From the NCBI GenBank assembly GCA_009746045.1, contig RPFO01000645.1:1635586-1681585 (forward strand): a DNA stretch of 46,000 nucleotides, read 5' to 3'. Below are positions 20,376 through 29,718 of this stretch, in pieces. This DNA is from Mesostigma viride. Its lineage: Eukaryota; Streptophyta; Mesostigmatophyceae; Mesostigmatales; Mesostigmataceae. A program made the translations under genes and the position numbers. The notes below the pieces were generated by a model that searched no databases, was not told where the DNA came from, and worked only from the letters and a program-made list of their open reading frames with translations. Within the stretch, counting starts at the first letter, position 1. The number at the start of each line of letters is the position of its first letter.

Positions 20376-20778
20376 GGTACCGCCTGCCGTCCGGCACTTT
20401 GAAGCCCGCCGGTGCTATAATTCCTATCGTCCACGCATGTTTTCCCCTGCCTCAAACCGCACGTTGCATTTAAATCTGGAGCCCAAAATTCACTGAAAAC
20501 GTGTGCCAGCCGGTAGCAAACTGGGCCAAGCTGCCACGGAATGGTGGTACCGCCTGCCGTCCGGCACTTTGAAGCCCGCCGGTGCTATAATTCCTATCGT
20601 CCACGCATGTTTTCCCCTGCCTCAAACCGCACGTTGCATTTAAATCTGGAGCCCAAAATTCACTGAAAACGTGTGCCAGCCGGTAGCAAACTGGGCCAAG
20701 CTGCCACGGAATGGTGGTACCGCCTGCCGTCCGGCACTTTGAAGCCCGTCGGTGCTATAATTCCTATCGTCCACGCAT
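20376..20778 (-). repeat. 170-bp tandem monomers upstream of LINE-1
   Basis: GGTACCGCCTGCCG recurs at 20376, 20546 and 20716: two full 170-bp units and a 63-bp part unit. Copies are almost identical. The position upstream of the ORF and downstream of nothing else parallels monomeric 5' UTR promoters such as those of mouse L1. Confidence 0.85.
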
Positions 20779-20991
20779 GTTTTTTTTGAGAATGATAGAT
20801 TACGGAGGTGAGATAGGCATGCAACATAAGGAAAAACCCGAGAACTGGGAGAATAACCCTGAAGAAATTAATAGTAATCTGACACAGACATCCAAGGATC
20901 ACGCCAGCGGCACAAGGTACAACTAACTATACATCACAAAACTACACGCAGCAACAGCGCTGCCGGCCCACCATGCAGGCCTGGAAGGAAT

Positions 20992-23421
20992 CTAGACCGC
21001 ATGGGTCGCGACAAAGTCGGCCCGGGTGCGGCGGAATAACACATCAGCCACGGTGCGAGTGAGGGCGAGTGACAGACGCTGCCGCCAATACGAGGACCAC
21101 GTGCGGGCCGACCACGGGGCGGTCTGACCCTCGAGGTCGAGGCGGTCTTCACGGCGCTGGCAGCACTCGTGGAAAAACTCCGCTGTCTTGGGGCCCATGG
21201 CCCCGAACTCCTCAAGGACAAAGGGGATGACCCGGTGGGGCCCCACATTGCCGTAGGAGGCAAACTTGTCGCGCTCAGCCACAGCGGCAGCAGCGCCGGC
21301 ATCCACAGCCGCCCGGAGGATGTGGCGACCGGAAAGCGGCCGAGCCACGGAGACATCGATGAGCAGGTGGCAACCCTGCCCGTCGTAGTCAAGCACGGTA
21401 ATGTCGGGGCGGTGGTTGGGTGAGTAGAGGGCGGCCCCATCCGCGTCCTCGCACTTAATGGTGGAGTGGGGAAAGACCGACCGAACCATGGCACACACCA
21501 CCCGGAGGAGAGCGGTATGGAGATAGAGGAACCAGTTCTGGTTCTGCTGGCCACCCATGCACGCGATGTAGTGCGTCCCAGTAGTATCCAGAGCAAGCCC
21601 GCAGCTGCCGCAGGACGCACCCGCCGTGATGAGAGGTTGCGGGGCAAAGAGCTGGTGGCGGAGAGCGATGGCGTAAAGGGCCGGAACCAGTGTGAACAAA
21701 GGGCTCATGGGGAGGGCGCGCAGGAATGCGGACCCCACGCTCCCCTCAAGGGAAACGGAGTGAAGCCAAGCCTTCCCCTGATCGTTCAAGCTCGCATGCA
21801 GACCCATCCAGTCGGCACAGTGTAGTATACCCGCGTAGGTCTTTTGTTGTTTTTCATGAACGCAGGCAGGGAAGACACTAGGACTGACGACAGTGGACAC
21901 GCCGGGCGTGCCCCGGGGCAGGCGACGGTGGACGGCCTGAGCGGGGCGGACGAGGTCGCAAGCCTGCTGGATCCCGAGGTAAGAATCCTGCACAGCCTGC
22001 ACAAAGGGGAAGGGGGATGGGGTGACCAAGTCGGGAATGGCGCTGACGGCGCTGGGGACCAACCGGCGGATCTCCGCCCAGGCCTGAGCAACAGAGCCAA
22101 GGAAGGCGGCGGGGGCGAGGCGGGCGGCGCGGGTGAGCCCACACCCGCCCATGCGGCAGGGGAGGGTGGCCAAGCGCATGGAGTGAGCTGGCAGGCTAGG
22201 GCCGGGGAGGAGCACCTGCAAGGCGGCCTGAATGCGCTCGTCATGGCCTTCCGCGGCAAGCCGCACCAAGTGGGGGGGAGCGCCACGGAGCCAGTGAACC
22301 ACCCGCGGGTGGGCGCAAAACCACAGGAGAAGCCCTTTGGTCTGGGGGTCCTTGAGGCGCGCCCAAGTCTCAAGGACATGGGTGCGCTGTTCCACGGTGG
22401 CCCGGAGCTCCTCTTCGACGTAGGCAGGGTCACCCACAGGGACGCCCAGGCACGAGAAACCGCGCGCCCGCGCCAATGCCCCCGGGATAGCCGCGGGGAA
22501 GCCAGAGCAGTCCCCCTGGGGCGAAAAGACTGCACACTTGGGGAGGGTGAGCCGAAGGTTGATGGCCGCCATGGCCACTTCAAGGGCAGCCAGGGCGGCA
22601 ACCACAGCGTCGGCCGGGCCAAGGGCATGGATATCGTCCATGTAGGCGAGGAGCACGACATCCGGGTGCGCAGCGTGGACACCTTGGAGAGCCTTGTGCA
22701 GCGGGGCAGACAGGTAAAAGGGGCCGAGGGGGTCACCTTGCTGGGTTCCCGTGCGGGAAGCGATGTCGGCGAACGTCCCATCCTCCATGAGGAAGGAGAG
22801 TTGAGTGGGTTCGCCGTAGCAGGCTGCTGTCCACGCAAGAAGGTCAGGGAACGCCTCGCCGACGGCCTCAAAGATGCTAGCCTTGGTGACAGCATTGAAC
22901 GCATTGTGGCAATCCACCTTCAGCGCCACATGGGTCGGATGCGTCTCGAGGTAGGCCTGAACTGTGTGCACGATGATGTCGCTGCCCCCTTTGGTGGCGA
23001 CGCCAAGCTGGGCCGCGACGGACTCCTCAGTATCACTCCGGTTGGGGCAGAAGTAGGCGCGAAACTCGGGGGCCTTTTGGCGACAAATGACCTTACTCAC
23101 CAGCTTGCGTAGGACCTCGCCGCAAGCAATGGGACGAACGCGGCCAGCAGGCGGGGGGACGTCGTCTTTCAGGAGGGCAATGAGGCGTGCCCCAGCCAGC
23201 CAAGGGCGCGCCGCGGGGGCCAGGGACCCCGCGGCCAAGTCGGCGGCAGCCTCAAAGAGTGCGGTCGCCCCGCCATGGCCCGCCATCACGGAGAGGTGCT
23301 CGTAGCGCCAGCCTGAGGGGCCGGTGGAGGAGGCGTTCGGCAGATCCTTCAGCACAGCCGTGAAGATGTCCAGGTCCAGGACAATAGGCGGGCGGGGGGG
23401 TGGCCGGGGCGGGCACCGCAA
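20992..23421 (-). CDS. LINE-2 polyprotein, C-terminal part: reverse transcriptase, CCHC and REL endonuclease
   Basis: Contains SSTGPSGWRYEHL, VRPIACGEVLRKL, motif A (KVDCHNAFN), motif B (GTQQGDPLGPF), motif C as YMDD (YLDD in LINE-1), CCHC (CGSCG ... GTHYIAC) and the endonuclease signature (RPDITVLD, LIDVSVARP). It is colinear with LINE-1's C-terminal part but clearly divergent, so the two are different subfamilies and not a recent duplicate. The domain core is unbroken. The first residues, before the G7 run at 23394-23400, are a shadow, and the true frame continues into the 23252-24910 segment. Confidence 0.9.
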   Translation of the reverse strand: MRCPPRPPPRPPIVLDLDIFTAVLKDLPNASSTGPSGWRYEHLSVMAGHGGATALFEAAADLAAGSLAPAARPWLAGARLIALLKDDVPPPAGRVRPIACGEVLRKLVSKVICRQKAPEFRAYFCPNRSDTEESVAAQLGVATKGGSDIIVHTVQAYLETHPTHVALKVDCHNAFNAVTKASIFEAVGEAFPDLLAWTAACYGEPTQLSFLMEDGTFADIASRTGTQQGDPLGPFYLSAPLHKALQGVHAAHPDVVLLAYMDDIHALGPADAVVAALAALEVAMAAINLRLTLPKCAVFSPQGDCSGFPAAIPGALARARGFSCLGVPVGDPAYVEEELRATVEQRTHVLETWARLKDPQTKGLLLWFCAHPRVVHWLRGAPPHLVRLAAEGHDERIQAALQVLLPGPSLPAHSMRLATLPCRMGGCGLTRAARLAPAAFLGSVAQAWAEIRRLVPSAVSAIPDLVTPSPFPFVQAVQDSYLGIQQACDLVRPAQAVHRRLPRGTPGVSTVVSPSVFPACVHEKQQKTYAGILHCADWMGLHASLNDQGKAWLHSVSLEGSVGSAFLRALPMSPLFTLVPALYAIALRHQLFAPQPLITAGASCGSCGLALDTTGTHYIACMGGQQNQNWFLYLHTALLRVVCAMVRSVFPHSTIKCEDADGAALYSPNHRPDITVLDYDGQGCHLLIDVSVARPLSGRHILRAAVDAGAAAAVAERDKFASYGNVGPHRVIPFVLEEFGAMGPKTAEFFHECCQRREDRLDLEGQTAPWSARTWSSYWRQRLSLALTRTVADVLFRRTRADFVATHAV

Positions 23422-24910
23422 AGGCCGGTTCGTCGGGGTGAAGGTCGCGCAAAGCCTGCAGGGTCGGGGGAGTGGAGGGAGCCAACGCGGTCAGTTCAAG
23501 CTTTTGCATGGCCCGGCTCAATTCACCTACCTTCACCAACCGCATGACGTCAGCTTCCACCCGGGCAAAGGAGGCGGCCCCCGACACCCGGGTGGAGGCC
23601 GGAGGCTGCAGCGCCCACAGCCCTTCCCAATCCCCGAGGAGGAACCGCCGGCAGCGAGCGATGACCGCACCCTGTACGCCACGCACGCCCCGCTCCAACG
23701 GCGCTAAGAGGAGCCGGGGGGTGACGAGAAACAGCTTGTGGCCGAGTTCGTCGAGAGGGTGACTATGCATCCGGGCCAGGGAAAGCAGGGCGCAGCGCGT
23801 AAACAAGCTCCGGGCGCGGTGAGGGACGTCCGGGAGCGTCATGCAAGGGTTGCGCGCACAGGCGGCAAAAGGGAGCGTGGCCAGGAATGCCCAGCCTGCC
23901 GAGAGGTCCCCCGGATCGCTCGTACCCTGCGATGCCGGTGGAGGGGCAGGGGCCGACCGAGGGGCCGCCCCGGACCGGGAGGCCGGTGCGGCCGCCGGGC
24001 CGCCGGGCAGGCCGTTCTGGGGGGTTTGGCGGCGGCACTGCCGCTCATGCTGGTACCGCCCGTGGATCGAAAAAATCCGCTGGCAATGGGCTGCCGGGCA
24101 GCGGTAGCAGTCCATGGCGCGCATGGCGGCCTCCGTGATGTGGGGGTGGGAAGCCCGAATGTGCACCAGCAACGAATTCCGGTTGGGCAGGCGCGCGCCA
24201 CACGGGTCACCAAGGGGACCATCGACTTGGCAATAATGGAAGCCATCTGAGGGGGTGCGCCCACCCGGTTGGGCCGGCCCGGGTCGAGAGGGGGAGGGGT
24301 CGGGAGCACCCTCAGCCAGAGGAACTACAGCTGCAGCGGAACCCAGGGCGGGGCCGGCCGCCGGGCGGTCAGCAGGGCTCGTGGCAGCCGAGGACAAGAC
24401 CGGCGCGGGGACGGCCCCCACGGCCGGGAGGGGGGCGCTGGAGGAGGCAGCCAAGCCGGCGCGCGACCCACGACCACGCACAGGGGAGGCAGGTGTCGGG
24501 GCAGGCGCGTGGGACTGGCGGCGCACGGACACGGGCGAGGGCCCCAGCGGGAGAACGCCAGGAGGCAAGGGGGAAAGGACCGCGGCCCGGCAAAGGGGGC
24601 AGGTGGCGGAGGTCGTGTGCAAGCTCGTGGCGATGCAAGCTTGATGGAAGACGTGGCCGCAAGCAGGGAGGCGGCAGAGACCGTCACCAGGGCGAGGCAG
24701 GTCCAAGCAGATGGGGCAGGAGGGGCCGCTGGCAGTGACATCCACCAAGTGGGCCGGCCCGTAGTGGGCGGGCGCCGCGTCCCACCCCAGCTCCCAGCTC
24801 GGCAGTCGGGCGATCTCATCGGCGGAGAGAAGACGGCGGCGCGGACCAGCAGGGTGCCAGACATGGGGGATGCCCGCAAGCTCGAGCACATCGTGCAAGA
24901 TGGCGGGCAC
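23252..24910 (-). CDS. LINE-2 polyprotein, middle part: RING-H2 and C2H2 fingers
   Basis: A RING-H2 finger (CPIC ... CGHVFHQAC ... CPLC) is followed by a Pro/Ala-rich linker and two C2H2-like fingers. The first holds C...C...H-x4-H in SLLVHIRASH; the second matches CYRCPAAHCQRIFSIHG of LINE-1 closely. The helical region before the RT (HRARSLFTRCALLSLARMH) is also conserved. The frame changes at both ends through homopolymer runs, so this is part of one polyprotein and not a separate gene. Confidence 0.82.
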   Translation of the reverse strand: MPAILHDVLELAGIPHVWHPAGPRRRLLSADEIARLPSWELGWDAAPAHYGPAHLVDVTASGPSCPICLDLPRPGDGLCRLPACGHVFHQACIATSLHTTSATCPLCRAAVLSPLPPGVLPLGPSPVSVRRQSHAPAPTPASPVRGRGSRAGLAASSSAPLPAVGAVPAPVLSSAATSPADRPAAGPALGSAAAVVPLAEGAPDPSPSRPGPAQPGGRTPSDGFHYCQVDGPLGDPCGARLPNRNSLLVHIRASHPHITEAAMRAMDCYRCPAAHCQRIFSIHGRYQHERQCRRQTPQNGLPGGPAAAPASRSGAAPRSAPAPPPASQGTSDPGDLSAGWAFLATLPFAACARNPCMTLPDVPHRARSLFTRCALLSLARMHSHPLDELGHKLFLVTPRLLLAPLERGVRGVQGAVIARCRRFLLGDWEGLWALQPPASTRVSGAASFARVEADVMRLVKVGELSRAMQKLELTALAPSTPPTLQALRDLHPDEPAFAVPAPATPPPAYCPGPGHLHGCAEGSAERLLHRPLRLALRAPLRDGGPWRGDRTL

Positions 24911-24924
24911 GGCCGCACCCGCGC

Positions 24925-25740
24925 TCAGCTCAAGAACACGCCCCCCCCCGCATCGTACAGAACCAGGTCGCCGGCGTGCACGGTGACAGGAGCCCCGAAG
25001 TCAACGCGCAGGCGGGCGGCTTGCGCTGGGGTGACCGCCGTAGTCAAGCGCCCGTGGGCCTGCGCAACAAGGCCGGCCGAGCCGGGCCCGGCAGAGGCAA
25101 GAAACGTGTGCAGCTGAGGGCGATCGAGCAAGGCGTGGTCGGTGGCCCCCCCAGCGAGATATGTCTCACGGGCGGCCTGCTGGGCCTGCACGGCAAGCCC
25201 TGTAGCAAAGAGCACCACCGCCTGCGCCACTTGAGCGTCCAGATTCAGGAGCCATTCTTGGCGCACCGCGGGCAGGTGCCAAGGCAGGCGGCCGCCGGCA
25301 TGGTAGTCCTCGAGGACAAACCCCCAAAGCGTGGAGGCAAGGACAGGGGGGGAGGCTGCCTGCAGCATGTGCCGGACACGAACCACAAGGGCACTAAATT
25401 CAGGGGGCCGTGGGAGCGTAGGAAACGCCGCGTGCAAGCCGACAGCGTCCAACAGCAAGGGGCAATACAGCCAAGAGAACGTGGCGTGCCGGAGCGCGCT
25501 GACGCCCGCAATGTTGGTGGGGGGCCAAACGGAGAAGTCGTGGGACCCAAGCGCAGCCGACCAGGGGCCCACCACAGGAGTCGCCGCAGGGTGTCCCACA
25601 GCCTCAGGGAGGAGAGCCGCCAGGGACCCCTCAAGCACAGGAGGACGCAGGTCAGTGGCCACCGCCGTGCTGGCCGGAGGTGGATCCCCAGAGCTAGGCG
25701 GGGCAGGGCCAGGGGACCCCGCGGAGGGGCCGGACGTGAC
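24925..25740 (-). CDS. LINE-2 polyprotein, middle conserved domain of unknown function
   Basis: Continuous from the edge of the TIR insertion at 25740. It shares VGHPAATPV, TFSWLYCPLLLDAVGL, LPRPPEF-A-V--VR and STLWGFVLEDYHAG with LINE-1. This stretch, between the PHD and RING fingers, belongs to no domain I recognise but is well conserved between two divergent copies, so it is probably functional. It ends at the C9 run 24941-24949. Confidence 0.78.
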   Translation of the reverse strand, partial: VTSGPSAGSPGPAPPSSGDPPPASTAVATDLRPPVLEGSLAALLPEAVGHPAATPVVGPWSAALGSHDFSVWPPTNIAGVSALRHATFSWLYCPLLLDAVGLHAAFPTLPRPPEFSALVVRVRHMLQAASPPVLASTLWGFVLEDYHAGGRLPWHLPAVRQEWLLNLDAQVAQAVVLFATGLAVQAQQAARETYLAGGATDHALLDRPQLHTFLASAGPGSAGLVAQAHGRLTTAVTPAQAARLRVDFGAPVTVHAGDLVLYDAGGGVFLS

Positions 25741-26553
25741 ACATCACCTAAAATCGGTCCGTCCGGTTACACGAGATCCTGGGAATTTTGGCGCGAACGC
25801 GTCGCGTTGAGGACGACGGGACCAGAAAAATTCCACCTCGCATGGCTGTCGACCCTATGTCCGCCGGAATATCAGTCAAAAGTCCATTATGCATGTTAAG
25901 TCGCTGCGATGGATGCAAACGACGCGTAAACTCTCCTGCTTTGCGATGATGCATGGTAGATATTATTCGCGTATGTTCATGCGTCAAAATAATTCGCAAA
26001 CTGAGACGCTGATTTTTTGTGTCGGCCAGATCTGGAATTGGCAGCGAAAATGCATGTTTATTAATTGTGGGGGAAACTTTTTTGTTGGAAGCTCACAATT
26101 CCCAAAAGGTGGAATCCGAATGGGCTTCAAGTCTACTTTCACGAGCGCTAATCAGTTTTTCGAGAAACGAATCACATTTTACAGGCTGTCGCATTACCTG
26201 CCGGCAGGTCAGATTTTGCTGTTTTCAGTGACGTTTACGACCGTCCTTGCTTGATGCGTTTCTTCCTTTTTTTCGGCTCATGGCATGGCGGGGCTTGTTC
26301 CAACATGCCTGCGGAGGTGTAAGCTGTGTAGCCATGATTTAAAAGTCACATATTGCTCTCGCGCCACCATCTGTTACTGCTCGACACTGCAAGAAACACT
26401 GGTTGCCTGCTCGCAACGCAAGCACAAGCACGACAACGGTGCCCTAATCCACATCCAGGCGTGTATTTCCGAGAAAAACTTCAGGCTTTTGTCGCGGCAT
26501 ACCTTCGGTGTTCCAAGCCGTTCACCGCTCCCCGAAATAGTCTTATGACTCGC

Positions 26554-26654
26554 TTTTATAGCATTGTGGGTTCGCGTCCGCCATCTCCGCCGGGTGCTGA
26601 CACGAGATGTTCGCGCTGAACCTGGACTGCAAGGTCGCCCGCTACCGGCTAGCT
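26554..26654 (+). other. candidate promoter and first exon inside the TIR element
   Basis: TTTTATA (26554-26560) lies about 47 bases before an ATG (26607) that opens 16 codons (MFALNLDCKVARYRLA), ending at a GTACGT donor. It is locally GC-rich. It may be a transposase or captured host exon. There is no homology evidence. Confidence 0.2.
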
Positions 26655-29122
26655 GTACGTATTTAGCAAGCTCTGGATGATATTGTCATGGTTTTGGTGC
26701 AGGAAGGTGCTGTGGGGGGTCTATCTCACCTCTTTACCTAGCTTTCCTCCTCCTAGCTTGACAGCTAAGTTTGCATCAGGAAGTCATGCTCGTTGACAAA
26801 GCTCGATGGATATAAACCTTGGGATGTGCTGTGAAGGTGTTAGCATGCTTGCTTGAAGAATCGAATGCGTATTTGTGCAAGCCATGGACATTTTTTATTA
26901 AGGGCAGTATAGGTAGCAGCCACGTTCTTATTCAATTGTGTCAGGACGTCTATGTTGCCTTTACTGCACTCTGTCCTAGAGGAGTTTGATGCCACTGTAG
27001 ATGACTATGACCAGTGGGGTGGTGAGGATGGGCCGGTGTGCTGGGGTGAGCCTGAAGGGCACCTTGGATCACGTGACCCTTAGGCAATCATGCGAGGCTG
27101 TGCAGTTTATGGCTTGTGATGTATGGATGCAGCGGGTGAGGCAGGTTGTCGTTGCCGTGGCCTGTGTTAGTGAACTCTATCATCTTTTAACTTACCCAAA
27201 GCCCCCCTAGACCTAAACTGCCTCGCCTTCTTTGAGGGGTTGCCTTCTTTGAGGAGTGCCATGTCTTGAAAGGTTTGTTGGGGCCCTGGCATTTCAGAGT
27301 AGGTTGAGGTGGAGAGGGGTGGCACACTGCTAGGTGATGGCAGGGCCATCCATGTGATGCACCTTACGTTGGGATGGGGACCATGCATTTGTTCTTGTTG
27401 CTAGCATGGGCAGGGTGAGCGGCTGGGAGTAAGGTGTAAGTGCTACTTGCGCCACTGTCCGAAAGGGGAGCTCCATGCGGTGGGCAAACAGCGTTGCAAG
27501 CGTACACTTAACACAAATGTGGTCTGATGCACTCAGCTGACCTGCCATTTCTCTTGATGCACCAAACCACAGTAAAGGCTTGATATAGCCGGTAGGAAAT
27601 GCATGTGCATGCAGTGTCAAAAGCAGAGAGGGACACTGTTAGCACATGAGTGTGATTGTAAACGGATGAGTGTGAGCCTCCCCGTGCCATCCCATGCATT
27701 TTACACCTATTTTTGGCAAGCCCCCAACATGCCGCAGTTATGCACCGCCTATGCAAGGGGGATGAATAGACAGTTCTAGGTGTGTTGAGGGATGAGATAA
27801 GGGTAAACATGAGGAGCCATGCAGGCAAAAACGGAAGGGCGATGTCAACAGTGTGTTTGCCCAGATTTTGATGTCAGGAGGGGCTGAAAGATCAGTGGCC
27901 ACGATAAACCTAGGTGGATTACATGAGAGATGACACGACCATGAGAGGGTGGTAGATGAGTTCAACTGAGAAGAGCTAGCATTACATGCACAGATTCTTA
28001 ATGACCTATGGACTGTCCAAGGGTTGGAGTTCAGTGCACGTTCCAAAGACTATGATGAGCATGACGATGATGGCAAGGGGGCGGGGGGCGCAATTAGGAC
28101 AGGCACTGATGCAGAATTATGTTGTACAGCAGCTAGGTGCTGAGCTCAATTGAATAGCAGCCCAAGCCACTGCTGTCCTTGATTGCGCTTTGTATTTCCA
28201 TGTAGCAGAGAGGCACCTGGCAGATATATATTTGGATTAGCTGCTATAAGACACGCACAGCAGGGGTGCCCAGCAGAGTGGGCCAAGTACTGCAAAGGAG
28301 ATTGTGTGTGCTGCCGAGCGGGGCCCGTTTAGAAAAGAGACTGGTCAGCCGACAGGCACGACCGGTCAGCCAAGCTCCCCTTCTTGAGGCTTGTAGGCAC
28401 TATGGTGCTTGTTCCGAATGCCAGCATCTACTGTAATTGATGGTGATTTTATCCCTTGATGATCGCTTTTTTAGTCTGTGTTGGCTAATGTATCCAGCCC
28501 CAGTGGCATGTATATGAATCCCATGACAGCCATGACGATAATTGAGTAAAGAATGCAAAGTTTTCCAAGACAATGGCGCAGAATATGGAGTATTTTTGCA
28601 AAAATCGCTCTATTTCTGCTTGCATCCGTCACTTTTAGTGGGCCGGCAGTGGTCCTAATATGTCCAACTTGTGTTCTAGTGTAAATTCAAGTATTGTGCT
28701 ATTAATGTGACGAATTCTGGCATGATTGGGCCGCATATGTGCTGGCAGGGGCTTCATAAGTTTGAAAATAATGCACTAAAACGGTGTTTTGGCTCATGTA
28801 TGCCAGAATTATAGCACATAGTTTGGTCCTACATTGCATACTTAAGGGCGGTTTTTGTCTTTGGATATAAATTAATAAGCATGACCATTTCCAGCTGAAT
28901 TGGACAACATTTACTACTTGTGTGTGGCTGCTATGCCTCCTTATGCCTGGAAAACATCGTTTTTTGCACTTTTCCACGTCACGGTTTGATGCTAAAAATA
29001 GGTCAGTTGGCCCCCCAATTTATGTGATGTGAACAGGGTCCTAGGGGGACCTTAAGTCCAGAAAGGCACCCCGATCTGACTATATGTGTGGGAGATATGA
29101 CCCCATGTAACAAAAAAGGCCG
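26655..29122. other. interior of TIR element, no gene recognised
   Basis: An open stretch around 26946-27080 follows a possible acceptor (AATTGTGTCAG) and reads like acidic protein (LEEFDATVDDYDQWGG) before a stop. Other ORFs are short and lack motifs. Confidence 0.3.
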
Positions 29123-29136
29123 TTTTTAGGTGATGT

Positions 29137-29596
29137 GGACGGCGCGGGGAGAGCGGGAGCACGGTGTGGAGCCCTCCACGAGGGCCGCAAGGCCCAGGAG
29201 AGGGTCCAGCGAGGGGCTGCGGGAGGGGGCGCGGGCCGAATGGGATCCCGGGGTCGACACGGCCGCGCGTCGGGAGCCTAGGGACGGCCGAGGCGGGGCC
29301 ACGCAATGAGGGCACGCCCAAGGACCCGGGGGAGGCAGCCGGAAGAGGGGCGGGACCAAGCAGCGCGTGTGCCAGCCGCATTGGCACGAATCACACACAA
29401 GGAGACGGGGGGCATCCTCACCACTGTGGCAGACCTCGCACACAAGCGAGAGTGGCACAGGGGCGCCACGACCGCCGTCGTCCAGGTCGCCCATCTCCTG
29501 CAGGTGCGCCGCGATGCGTAAGGACCGACGCGGCGCAGGGGCGCCACTAGGCAGCGCATCCCGCGCCCGGGAGGTGCGGCGTCGTGAAGGAGGCAT
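29137..29596 (-). CDS. LINE-2 polyprotein, N-terminal PHD finger
   Basis: The ATG at 29594-29596 starts a basic N-terminus (SRRRTSRAR) and RRSLRIAAHLQEMGD, which aligns with RRSSRLAALLAEVGD of LINE-1. A C4HC3 PHD finger follows: CEVC ... LLVCDSC ... GWHTRC ... WACPHC. The frame runs into the TIR element at 29136 and is lost three codons later. The conserved start supports the choice of ATG over the longer upstream open frame, which would translate the GC hairpins. Confidence 0.85.
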
Positions 29597-29662
29597 GGGG
29601 GAGATGCGTAAAACAACGGAACCGGAAGCGGGGGGGAGAGCGAGATGCGGACGCGGGGGGTT

Positions 29663-29709
29663 TGGGGGCGTGCCCCCCAAGCGGGGGTTTGGGGGGCGGC
29701 AGCCCCCCA
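29663..29709 (-). other. paired GC-rich hairpins in LINE-2 5' UTR
   Basis: TGGGGGCGTGCCCCCCA (29663-29679) and TGGGGGGCGGCAGCCCCCCA (29690-29709). The second is identical to its LINE-1 counterpart and is followed in both by ACGCG and the first monomer. Confidence 0.75.
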
Positions 29710-29718
29710 ACGCGGGGC

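Larger units (their letters stand above)
14963..20778 (-). mobile_element. LINE-1 copy: R2/NeSL-like non-LTR retrotransposon with PHD and RING fingers
   Basis: Order on the minus strand: 170-bp promoter-like monomers (20376-20778), GC-rich hairpins, one long coding region (ATG at 20260, end at 15097), then an AT-rich 3' end. The coding region runs PHD, Pro/Ala linker, conserved middle domain, RING-H2, two C2H2-like fingers, RT, CCHC and a PD-(D/E)XK endonuclease. The single ORF and C-terminal restriction-like endonuclease place it with R2/NeSL/HERO-type LINEs. Two frameshifts, both at G runs (18051-18057 and 17254-17261), break the frame. It is about 65-75% similar by eye to LINE-2 in the RT region. 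Confidence 0.85.
25741..29136. mobile_element. 3.4-kb terminal-inverted-repeat DNA element inside LINE-2
   Basis: The left end ACATCACCTAAAA and the right end TTTTAGGTGATGT are perfect 13-bp inverted repeats (14 with one more base each side), with weaker pairing for a further 20-25 bases. The element separates the PHD finger from the remainder of LINE-2, inside a non-conserved linker. No transposase was recognised; ORFs are short and unrelated to known families by eye, so it is probably non-autonomous or decayed. GGACG occurs beside both ends but a full target duplication is not clear, and the superfamily is undetermined. Confidence 0.7.

Noticed and set aside
21844-23112. 422-residue plus-strand ORF
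   Set aside because: Antisense shadow of the LINE-2 RT.
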